The translations under genes were made by a program, and so were the position numbers. From Chitinophagaceae bacterium (GTDB lineage: Bacteria; Bacteroidota; Bacteroidia; Chitinophagales; Chitinophagaceae), in contig JAHEZA010000100.1 in the NCBI GenBank assembly GCA_023251335.1, forward strand, positions 1,848 through 7,561: a stretch of 5,714 nt of DNA. Direction: 5' to 3'. Each line of letters begins with the position of its first letter. Within the stretch, counting starts at the first letter, position 1. The notes below the pieces were generated by a model. It searched no databases. It saw nothing but the letters and a program-made list of their open reading frames with translations, and had not been told where the DNA came from. Of the stretch, positions 1-5,714 are shown piece by piece.

Positions 1-2396
1 TAGTGCAGGTTCCGATGATCCAATGGACCATCAAGCTGGCATCAAAATTTGACATACTTTTTACCAACAGCTTCAATCTCCCCTTCTTCACAGGATTTAC
101 TTTTTTCTTTGTATTACTGGCGGCTATTATTTATTTCCTGCTCAGGCTTGCTAAAAGAAAAAATTGGAATTTTTTAAGACTGGCCATGTGGAGTTTTGCA
201 TTTGTATTGCTTGGGTTCACGTCTTATTATACTACCATGATCCGCTCTCTTGCCAACCCGGCAATAGATATGTTTAATGTGGATAATCCTTTGAGCCTTG
301 AAGGCTACCTGAGCCGCGAACAATACGGCGACTGGCCAATTCTAAAAGGACAGGATTTTACGGATGAACCTACCGAGCAGAAATACGTGGACACTTACGT
401 AAAAGGTAAAAACAAATATGTAAAAAAAGGAAAAAGGGTCGAAACAATATATGATCCTTCCGATCTGCATTTTTTTCCACGGATGTGGGATAATAGTAAT
501 GACCAGGGGCACGCTGATTATTATGCAAATTTTGCCGGCATTGGAAAAGATCCAAAAACAGGTAAATATTATGATAAACCCACCATGGCCGATAATATTA
601 GTTTCTTTTTCAGCTATCAGCTCAACTGGATGTACTGGCGATATTTTATGTGGAATTTTGCAGGAAAACAAAACGACCTCCAGGGAATAGACATGGGCAA
701 CGTGCGCGATGGCAACTGGATTACCGGAATATCGTTCTGGGATAATGCCCGGCTTGGTGATCAAAGCAAAATGCCTGATACGCTAAAGCATAATAAAGCA
801 AACAATAAACTTTTTGCGTTGCCATTATTGCTCGGAATTTTAGGCCTTATTTATCAATATCAAAAAGATAAACAAAACGGGTTAATTGTTGGTTTACTGT
901 TTTTCTTTACAGGACTCGCCATCGTGTTCTATCTCAATCAGGCAGGTAATCAACCGCGTGAACGGGACTATGCTTATGTCGGTTCTTTTTACGCATTTGC
1001 CGTCTGGATAGGTTTGGGGGTAATGTACGTAAAAGAACTTTTGGATAAATACATGAAAGGCAATTTGTCCAATTACGCTGCTGCGGGATTGTGCTTCCTC
1101 GCCGTGCCCGTGTTGATGGCCAGCCAGGAATGGAATGACCATGATCGCAGTAATAAAACGTTGCCAAGAGATGCAGCATTGGATTATCTGCAAAGCTGTG
1201 CGCCTAACGCAATTTTAATCACCTTTGGCGACAATGATACTTATCCCCTTTGGTTCGACCAGGAAGTTTTGGGTATCAGGAGAGATATCAGGGTCATTAA
1301 TTCAAGTCTGTTGGGTACGGATTGGTATATTAATCAACTTCGCTATGCGGTTAACAAAAGCGCACCGATACCGGTAATTTGGAATGCTGACCAGATAATA
1401 GGAAGTGACAGAGATGCGATTTATTATTTTCCTGATTTGCCGGGGGCAAAAGTAGATCAAAGTAAGCCAATGGATCTTCTTACGATGATGAAAGATTACG
1501 CGGGCAGCGATGATCCTGCAAGAATGTATCAAAACGGAGATGACTTCTTAAATATTTTTCCTACTAAAAATGTAAAAGTACCCGTAGATACCAACCTGGT
1601 AAGACAAAACGGAACGGTTAATCCAGATGATAGTGTATTAAGCGAAATTGATTTTACTATTCCGAAAAATGCCTTGATGAAAAATGAAAGCGCCATACTC
1701 AATATCATTGCTGCCAACAACTGGAAGCGCCCAATCTACTTTACATCACCTTATGGCGAATTAGGATTTCAACAATATTTAAGAACCGATGGCCTTACCT
1801 ATAGACTGGTTCCTGTAAAGAACAGTGAAGTCAATGGAGACTGGGCCTACGACGTGATGATGAAAAAATTTGCTTTCGGAAATGCTAATGTTCCAGGTGT
1901 ATATTTTGACGAAACAAACAGGCAGCAACTGAATACACTAAGAATGCAATATGGCCAGGTAGCGACCTATCTTGCCGATAAAGGAAAGAAGGAAGAAGCT
2001 AAAAATCTATTGGAAAGAGCTGACAAAAACATGCTGCAACAAAATTTCCCTTATGGTATGGCCTCCCGCAGGCAGCAGCAGAATCAGATATCTTACCAGT
2101 TTTTAATGGCAGCATATAAAGCAGGCGACACGGTTTTAGCGAAGAGAGTTTCTGATGCATTACGTACAGATCTTGAACAACAGATTATGTATTTCAACAG
2201 TCTTGATGACAACATGCAGGCGCCACTTTCTTATGATAATCAAATAGTACAGCAGTTGTTGCAAGGTTTGCACGGATTGGAACAATATTTTACCAAACCA
2301 CCTGCCTTAGCTCCGATGGAGAACGAAAGTACTATCATCAATAAAGCACCACCGATGCCTGAACCTAAAAAGGCAGCGGCGGATTCGACCAAATAG
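1..2396 (+). CDS. DUF2723 family membrane protein, probable protein O-mannosyltransferase-like (5' partial)
   Basis: This is the C-terminal 797 residues of a large multi-pass membrane protein; the frame is open from the window edge. The first in-frame codon at base 3 is GTG, but it lies inside a conserved-looking family segment, so the true start is upstream. Full-length family members are roughly 1000-1200 aa, so about 200-400 residues are missing. Hydrophobic segments lie near residues 28-47, 58-78, 270-286, 293-313, 326-344 and 357-374, with a hydrophilic, Lys/Tyr-rich loop at about 85-265. Residues 312-340 (NQAGNQPRERDYAYVGSFYA) and 408-446 (FGDNDTYPLWF...LGTDWYINQL) are hallmark segments of Bacteroidota DUF2723 proteins. 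Residues 640-735 look like TPR-type helices, and the tail from 765 is Pro/Ala/Lys-rich. The human relative TMEM260 is a protein O-mannosyltransferase, which suggests glycan transfer from a lipid-linked donor across the inner membrane. The expected catalytic N-terminal loop is outside the window, so activity cannot be judged. Confidence 0.88.
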   Translation, partial: VQVPMIQWTIKLASKFDILFTNSFNLPFFTGFTFFFVLLAAIIYFLLRLAKRKNWNFLRLAMWSFAFVLLGFTSYYTTMIRSLANPAIDMFNVDNPLSLEGYLSREQYGDWPILKGQDFTDEPTEQKYVDTYVKGKNKYVKKGKRVETIYDPSDLHFFPRMWDNSNDQGHADYYANFAGIGKDPKTGKYYDKPTMADNISFFFSYQLNWMYWRYFMWNFAGKQNDLQGIDMGNVRDGNWITGISFWDNARLGDQSKMPDTLKHNKANNKLFALPLLLGILGLIYQYQKDKQNGLIVGLLFFFTGLAIVFYLNQAGNQPRERDYAYVGSFYAFAVWIGLGVMYVKELLDKYMKGNLSNYAAAGLCFLAVPVLMASQEWNDHDRSNKTLPRDAALDYLQSCAPNAILITFGDNDTYPLWFDQEVLGIRRDIRVINSSLLGTDWYINQLRYAVNKSAPIPVIWNADQIIGSDRDAIYYFPDLPGAKVDQSKPMDLLTMMKDYAGSDDPARMYQNGDDFLNIFPTKNVKVPVDTNLVRQNGTVNPDDSVLSEIDFTIPKNALMKNESAILNIIAANNWKRPIYFTSPYGELGFQQYLRTDGLTYRLVPVKNSEVNGDWAYDVMMKKFAFGNANVPGVYFDETNRQQLNTLRMQYGQVATYLADKGKKEEAKNLLERADKNMLQQNFPYGMASRRQQQNQISYQFLMAAYKAGDTVLAKRVSDALRTDLEQQIMYFNSLDDNMQAPLSYDNQIVQQLLQGLHGLEQYFTKPPALAPMENESTIINKAPPMPEPKKAAADSTK

Positions 2397-2422
2397 ATAG
2401 CTGTTTTATTTCAAAACTTAAT

Positions 2423-2458
2423 AAAAAATCCCGGTTCTTAATTGAGCCGGGATTTTTT
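2423..2458 (+). terminator. Strong intrinsic terminator after the DUF2723 gene
   Basis: The arms AAAAAATCCCGGTTC (2423-2437) and GAGCCGGGATTTTTT (2444-2458) form a 15-bp stem with one G-U pair and a 6-nt loop (TTAATT), ending in six T residues. It starts 26 bp after the stop codon. The A-run on the 5' side mirrors the T-run, so it could also stop transcription from the opposite strand. It separates the DUF2723 gene from the VWA/AAA+ pair. Confidence 0.93.
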
Positions 2459-2669
2459 ATTAGTCTGCCTGAAAGACTGCACACCTGGGTATTGGGAAAC
2501 GTCGGCAACATCGGAGTTATTAAACGCAATACCTTTTTTAACAATGGAAGATTAAATATAAAATGTTTGTGAAGTAAATTGCAGTGGAAGAGTGGAAAAT
2601 TAAAAGCAAAACCCGAGTGCAGTAAACAAATAAATAATTCCATTTTCTATTTTTAATAAAAAAAACAAA
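2459..2669. other. Intergenic spacer: GC-richer block, then AT-rich leader of the VWA gene
   Basis: No gene is supported here. Bases 2462-2518 are about 53% G+C (30 of 57 counted by hand), clearly richer than the following AT-rich stretch. The block starts with a small inverted repeat, AGTCT (2462-2466) and AGACT (2474-2478), with a 7-nt loop. The rest up to the VWA start must hold that gene's promoter, but no convincing Bacteroidota-type pair (TTG near -33 with TAnnTTTG near -7) was found. TACCTTTT at 2530-2537 resembles a -7 element, but no TTG sits at the right distance upstream of it. Confidence 0.6.
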
Positions 2670-3767
2670 ATGAGACTTCATCATTTTTCAAAATACGACC
2701 CAAACGAAAACAACAAAACCTCTTTCGAAAAGTTGTTGGATATTTTTATGCAATTGCTTACCTACACAAGCGGCGATGTGGGCGAGGCGCTAAGTTGGCT
2801 CACCGAATTGGATAAAGAATATAATTTAACCAACGACGAATATGGAATGGGTGATTTTATTGAAGACCTCAAAGACAAAGGTTATATTGATGAAAATAAA
2901 CAAAAAGGAGAAATAAAAATCACTCCGAAAACCGAGCAGGGAATCAGGAAGCGCAGTCTTGAAGAAATCTTCGGTAAATTAAAAAAATCCCGGAACGGAA
3001 ATCACCAAACTTTTAAACCGGGCAATGGCGATGAGATCAATCCGGAAACAAGACCCTTTCAATTTGGAGACACCCTGGAACAAATAGATTTCACGGAATC
3101 TATCCGCAATGCACAGATCAATCATGGTGTAGAAAGTTTTATGATGCAGGAAGGAGACCTTGAAATCCGCGAGACTGATTTTAAAACACAAACTTCTACC
3201 GTTTTGATGATTGATATTTCGCACAGCATGATATTGTATGGAGAAGATAGAATTACGCCGGCGAAAAAAGTAGCAATGGCGTTGAGCGAATTGATCACTA
3301 CGAAATATCCTAAGGACACGATTGATATCGTGGTATTTGGAAATGACGCGTGGACCGTGGAGATAAAAGATTTGCCTTATTTACAAGTTGGTCCTTATCA
3401 CACCAACACAGTCGCGGGTCTTGAACTTGCCATGGATATTTTGAGAAAACGAAAAAATCCCAACAAACAAATTTTTATGATAACAGATGGAAAGCCCACG
3501 TGCCTTAAAATAGGAAAGCGTTATTATAAAAACAGCTTTGGCGTTGATCGTAGAATTCTAAATCGCTGCATGAATTTAGCTGCACAATGCAAAAAATTAA
3601 AGATCCCTATCACCACTTTTATGATTGCCAGCGATCCATATTTACAAAAGTTCGTAACCGAATTTACTGAAACCAATAACGGAAAAGCCTTCTTCGCATC
3701 GCTTGACAGATTAGGCGCATTTATCTTTAAAGATTTTGAAAGCGGTAAAAGGAAAACGGTGTATTAA
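2670..3767 (+). CDS. VWA (von Willebrand factor A) domain protein with complete MIDAS site, partner of the downstream AAA+ ATPase
   Basis: This is a 365-aa soluble protein with no signal peptide or membrane segment. Residues 1-110 are charged and mostly helical. They lead through a Lys-rich stretch into a pre-VWA motif at about 127-146 (TRPFQFGDTLEQIDFTESIR). The VWA domain spans about 175-355. Its metal-ion-dependent adhesion site is intact: DISHS (Asp182, Ser184, Ser186), a Thr at 245 or 247 in HTNTVAG, and Asp273 in MITDG. Such a site normally holds Mg2+ and contacts an acidic group on a partner. In magnesium chelatase (ChlD) and MoxR-type systems, VWA proteins couple an AAA+ ring to its target; unlike ChlD, this protein has no AAA+ domain of its own. 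The overall plan recalls actinobacterial proteins of the Rv0959 type (from memory). The ATG has no Shine-Dalgarno but follows an A-rich tract typical of Bacteroidota. It is probably co-transcribed with the ATPase gene, since no terminator lies between them. The molecular target is unknown. Confidence 0.9.
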   Translation: MRLHHFSKYDPNENNKTSFEKLLDIFMQLLTYTSGDVGEALSWLTELDKEYNLTNDEYGMGDFIEDLKDKGYIDENKQKGEIKITPKTEQGIRKRSLEEIFGKLKKSRNGNHQTFKPGNGDEINPETRPFQFGDTLEQIDFTESIRNAQINHGVESFMMQEGDLEIRETDFKTQTSTVLMIDISHSMILYGEDRITPAKKVAMALSELITTKYPKDTIDIVVFGNDAWTVEIKDLPYLQVGPYHTNTVAGLELAMDILRKRKNPNKQIFMITDGKPTCLKIGKRYYKNSFGVDRRILNRCMNLAAQCKKLKIPITTFMIASDPYLQKFVTEFTETNNGKAFFASLDRLGAFIFKDFESGKRKTVY

Positions 3768-3889
3768 ATCGTGCCAATTCACGTAACTTCCATAAAAATA
3801 AAAAAACTGTACATAAAATAATTGTACAAGTATAATTAAAACCCATACAATATTTAAACTTTAATAAGAGAAAACGAGGAGAATAAAAA
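3768..3889 (+). promoter_or_regulatory. AT-rich leader between the VWA and AAA+ genes with paired TGTACA sites and a near-palindrome
   Basis: Two copies of the hexamer palindrome TGTACA lie at 3808-3813 and 3823-3828, 15 bp apart start to start. The second is inside an 18-bp imperfect palindrome, AATTGTACAAGTATAATT (3820-3837), about 50 bp before the ATPase start. This layout could be an operator or part of an internal promoter, but the stretch is AT-rich and short palindromes arise easily there. No intrinsic terminator is visible, so readthrough from the VWA gene is expected. Confidence 0.3.
3876..3881 (+). promoter_or_regulatory. Shine-Dalgarno sequence of the AAA+ ATPase gene
   Basis: GAGGAG sits 8 nt before the ATG at 3890, a near-ideal match and spacing to the 16S rRNA tail. 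It fixes the start of the ATPase. The VWA gene and the 3'-end transporter gene have no such sequence, as is usual in Bacteroidota, so this gene may be translated more strongly than its partner. Confidence 0.65.
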
Positions 3890-5401
3890 ATGGAAATAAA
3901 AAATATAAAAACCCTGAGCCAACTAAAAGAAATTAACTACAAGCCAAAATCAGTAAAAGAAGAATTAAGAGAGAATCTTATTAAAAAGATCAGTAAAAAA
4001 GAAATCACCTTTCCCGGTATTGTTGGGTACGAGGATTCTGTAATTCCCGACGTAGAAAGAGCTTTGCTATCCCGTCATAATATTCTTTTTTTAGGATTGC
4101 GCGGGCAAGCCAAAACCCGTATGGCGCGCCAGATGGTTGATTTGCTGGATGAATATATTCCCGTGATTGAAGGAAGTGAAGTGAATGATGATCCATTTAA
4201 TCCACTGAGCAAATATGCGCGAGACCTTGTAAATGAAAGGGGCGACGAAACACCCATAACCTGGCTACACCGAAGCAATCGTTATGGAGAAAAACTGGCC
4301 ACACCCGATGTAAGCGTAGCCGATCTTATCGGTGATATAGATCCAATAAAAGCAGCTAATTTAAAACTAAGCTATGCTGATGAAAGAGTCATTCATTACG
4401 GAATTATTCCGCGCAGCAACCGTGGTATTTTTGTAATCAATGAACTGCCCGATTTGCAGGCGCGCATACAGGTTTCTTTGTTTAATATCCTGGAAGAAGG
4501 TGATTTGCAGATAAGAGGCTTTAAATTAAGATTACCACTCGATATCATGTTTGTATTTACGGCTAACCCCGAAGATTACACGAATCGTGGCGCTATTGTT
4601 ACGCCGCTGAAAGATCGTATCGAAAGTCAGATACTAACCCACTACCCTACTACCATAGAAAATTCTTTATTCATTACTGAGCAGGAAGCGTCAGTTCATA
4701 GTGATCAAATAAAAAGAGTGCAGGCCAGCGATTTAGTAAAACGGTTGATAGAACAAGTTTCTTTTGAAGCGCGAAGCAGCGAATTTGTAGATAAGAAAAG
4801 TGGCGTATCTGCAAGGCTCACTATTGCAGCATTTGAGAATGCGGTGAGCGCTGCCGAAAGGCGTGCCATTATGAATAAGGAAAAAGAAACGCAAATATGG
4901 ATCAGCGACCTGACAGGTATTATTCCTTCTATCACCGGGAAAATAGAATTGGTGTATGAAGGCGAGCAGGAAGGTCCATACCAGGTAGCGTATAATTTAT
5001 TGGAAAAAGCAATACGCACACAATTCGTAAAATATTTTCCGAATCCTGATTCTTATAAAAAAAGAAGATCTAAAGAATCGGTTGTAGAAGAAAATCCTTA
5101 CAAGGCAATTACACATTGGTTTGACGCAGGCAACCAATTGAATGTTTTTTTTGGTTTAAAAGATGAAGATAAAATTCAATTGCTTTATAAGGTAGATGGG
5201 CTTTATGGCTTTGTGAAAAAGCATTACCCCAATGCAAGTGCCAAAGAAAATGCATTGCTGATGGAATTCGTTTTGCATGGATTGTCTTCTTTCTCTTTGA
5301 TCAGCAAAAAAGTTTTGGAAGGTAAAATTGAATTTAAAGATTTGATGGGAAGCATGATCAACTTGAGTTCGCAGTCTTTTAGTGATGAAGAGCTGGAATA
5401 A
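3890..5401 (+). CDS. AAA+ ATPase of the magnesium chelatase ChlI / MoxR group with atypical Walker motifs
   Basis: This is a 503-aa soluble protein. An N-terminal helical stretch (1-40) precedes FPGIVGYEDSV (41-51), the start of the AAA+ core. Walker A is GLRGQAKT (69-76), with Ala74 replacing the usual last Gly but Lys75 and Thr76 kept. Residues 94-105 (EGSEVNDDPFNP) and 138-154 (TPDVSVADLIGDIDPIK) resemble ChlI/BchI segments at the same places. Walker B is FVINEL (181-186), with Asn184 where Asp is usual; Glu185 is kept. TANP (224-227) supplies the sensor 1 Asn226, Arg243 in LKDR is an Arg-finger candidate, and Arg309 in SARLTIAA is a sensor 2 candidate. The C-terminal 150 residues are helical and not recognised. 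It probably forms an ATP-driven ring acting with the upstream VWA protein to remodel or insert metal into an unknown target. No ChlH-like subunit is nearby, so chlorophyll or cobalamin synthesis is not supported. The closest remembered relatives are Rv0958-type 'magnesium chelatase' proteins. The GAGGAG site 8 nt upstream fixes the start. Confidence 0.9.
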   Translation: MEIKNIKTLSQLKEINYKPKSVKEELRENLIKKISKKEITFPGIVGYEDSVIPDVERALLSRHNILFLGLRGQAKTRMARQMVDLLDEYIPVIEGSEVNDDPFNPLSKYARDLVNERGDETPITWLHRSNRYGEKLATPDVSVADLIGDIDPIKAANLKLSYADERVIHYGIIPRSNRGIFVINELPDLQARIQVSLFNILEEGDLQIRGFKLRLPLDIMFVFTANPEDYTNRGAIVTPLKDRIESQILTHYPTTIENSLFITEQEASVHSDQIKRVQASDLVKRLIEQVSFEARSSEFVDKKSGVSARLTIAAFENAVSAAERRAIMNKEKETQIWISDLTGIIPSITGKIELVYEGEQEGPYQVAYNLLEKAIRTQFVKYFPNPDSYKKRRSKESVVEENPYKAITHWFDAGNQLNVFFGLKDEDKIQLLYKVDGLYGFVKKHYPNASAKENALLMEFVLHGLSSFSLISKKVLEGKIEFKDLMGSMINLSSQSFSDEELE

Positions 5402-5439
5402 TACAAAATAAAAATCACCAAGATTTATTCGTTTACTAC

Positions 5440-5474
5440 CATGCCCTGCAATAACATTTAGCTGGCATGTTTTT
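5440..5474 (+). terminator. Weak terminator-like hairpin after the AAA+ gene
   Basis: CATGCC (5440-5445) and GGCATG (5464-5469) pair over an 18-nt loop, in which a GC/GC pair may extend the stem, and five T residues (5470-5474) follow directly. The stem is short and the loop long, so termination here would be partial. The stronger hairpin 24 bp downstream probably does most of the work. Confidence 0.4.
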
Positions 5475-5497
5475 GATTATAAAATTGAACAACATAA

Positions 5498-5534
5498 AAA
5501 ACCCTTTCAGTTAATCGCTGGAAGGGTTTTATTT
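5498..5534 (+). terminator. Strong intrinsic terminator closing the VWA/AAA+ unit
   Basis: AAAACCCTTTCAG (5498-5510) and CTGGAAGGGTTTT (5518-5530) form a 13-bp stem with one G-U pair and a 7-nt loop (TTAATCG). The T-rich tail TTTTATTT follows. It lies about 97 bp after the ATPase stop codon and separates the module from the downstream transporter gene. Confidence 0.9.
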
Positions 5535-5567
5535 AAAATAAATACAAGTAGCCTTTAAAATAAATAC
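5532..5567 (+). repeat. 14-bp direct repeat upstream of the transporter gene
   Basis: TTTAAAATAAATAC occurs exactly at 5532-5545 and again at 5554-5567, 22 bp apart start to start, or about two helical turns. It lies 90-125 bp before the transporter start and could be a paired regulator site. The sequence is A/T-only apart from the final C, so chance or slippage is a real alternative. Confidence 0.4.
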
Positions 5568-5619
5568 CGATATTTTTATCAGCGGGAAAAATATTTAAAA
5601 AAAGAAAAATGTTTTAATG

Positions 5620-5637
5620 ATTTAAGTTACCTTAAAT
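5620..5637 (+). promoter_or_regulatory. 18-bp palindrome just upstream of the transporter start
   Basis: ATTTAAG (5620-5626) and CTTAAAT (5631-5637) are perfect inverted repeats around TTAC, ending 19 bp before the ATG at 5657. The position fits a repressor operator near the transcription start or a short hairpin in the mRNA leader. No clear -33/-7 promoter pair could be assigned around it. Confidence 0.35.
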
Positions 5638-5656
5638 TTTCAAAAAATTGGTTGCT

Positions 5657-5714
5657 ATGAATAGAAAATTAATTTTATGGAGTATTGTTGTTGCCTTGGG
5701 TGGATTTCTCTTTG
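5657..5714 (+). CDS. Start of a membrane transporter, probably sugar-porter MFS family (3' partial)
   Basis: Only 19 codons are visible, reading MNRKLILWSIVVALGGFLF, and the last base (g) is consistent with a following Gly. A short basic N-terminus followed by a hydrophobic helix containing ALGGFLFG matches the first transmembrane segment of sugar-porter family MFS transporters (XylE/GLUT type), where this motif is usually followed by an aromatic residue and Asp. Such proteins import sugars with protons across the inner membrane. The gene lies behind a strong terminator and has its own AT-rich leader with a palindrome and a direct repeat, so it is probably a separate, regulated unit. There is no Shine-Dalgarno. 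The identification rests on this short motif only; another membrane protein is possible. Confidence 0.6.
   Translation, partial: MNRKLILWSIVVALGGFLF

Noticed and set aside
342..764. Minus-strand 140-codon open frame inside the DUF2723 gene
   Set aside because: It lies wholly inside a clearly supported coding region on the other strand and its protein is an unstructured Ile/Phe-rich mix typical of antisense reading.
2530..2537. TACCTTTT as a -7 promoter element for the VWA gene
   Set aside because: It matches TAnnTTTG except for the last base, but the only nearby TTG (2492-2494) is 38 bp upstream, too far for a -33 element, so no promoter was called.
2365..2643. Minus-strand 92-codon open frame in the spacer after the DUF2723 gene
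   Set aside because: It runs through the terminator hairpin and into the 3' end of the DUF2723 gene, has a low-complexity composition rich in Leu/Phe, and shows no recognisable domain or ribosome binding site.
4705..5019. Minus-strand 104-codon open frame inside the AAA+ gene
   Set aside because: It is an antisense shadow of a well-supported gene with no domain or start signal.
2670..5401. Magnesium or cobalt chelatase for chlorophyll or cobalamin synthesis
   Set aside because: The ATPase resembles ChlI, but there is no ChlH/CobN-like large subunit or any pathway gene nearby, and the VWA protein lacks the AAA+ domain of ChlD.
2670..5401. A phage-defence cassette built on the VWA/AAA+ pair
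   Set aside because: No nuclease, protease, nucleotide cyclase or other effector is present, and the flanks look like ordinary chromosomal housekeeping and transport genes with no mobile-element signs.
1..5714. CRISPR array, tRNA, rRNA or insertion sequence
   Set aside because: No regularly spaced repeat, tRNA-like cloverleaf, rRNA segment, transposase or terminal inverted repeat with target duplication was seen on either strand.

Overview
The window comes from a Bacteroidota genome, most likely a Chitinophagaceae-type environmental member; this placement is inferred. It rests on AT-rich DNA with A-rich leaders that mostly lack Shine-Dalgarno sequences, and on a DUF2723 membrane protein whose signature segments are typical of that phylum. 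All supported genes lie on the + strand and nothing supports a minus-strand gene.

Layout. Bases 1-2396 hold the 3' part of a large DUF2723 membrane protein, a family related to protein O-mannosyltransferases; its N-terminal part lies upstream of the window. It ends at a strong intrinsic terminator (2423-2458). A gene-free spacer of about 210 bp follows, with a GC-richer block just after the terminator and then AT-rich leader. Next is a two-gene module: a 365-aa von Willebrand factor A (VWA) protein with a complete MIDAS metal site (2670-3767), then, after 122 bp, a 503-aa ChlI/MoxR-like AAA+ ATPase (3890-5401). A second strong terminator (5498-5530), preceded by a weaker hairpin, closes the module. 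An AT-rich leader containing a 14-bp direct repeat and an 18-bp palindrome then leads into the first 19 codons of a membrane protein that looks like a sugar-porter MFS transporter (5657 onward, cut by the window end).

How the genes work together. The DUF2723 gene and the putative transporter are separated from the middle pair by terminators and look like independent units. The VWA and AAA+ proteins almost certainly work together. In magnesium chelatase and MoxR systems an AAA+ ring couples ATP hydrolysis to a VWA/MIDAS partner that contacts the target. No chelatase large subunit or other target is visible here, so the substrate is unknown. The most interesting feature is that the ATPase carries substitutions in both nucleotide-binding motifs (Ala for the last Gly of Walker A, Asn for the Asp of Walker B) while other core elements remain. 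From memory the same substitutions may occur in related actinobacterial pairs of the Mycobacterium Rv0958/Rv0959 type, which would make this a widespread, poorly characterised module rather than a decayed gene.
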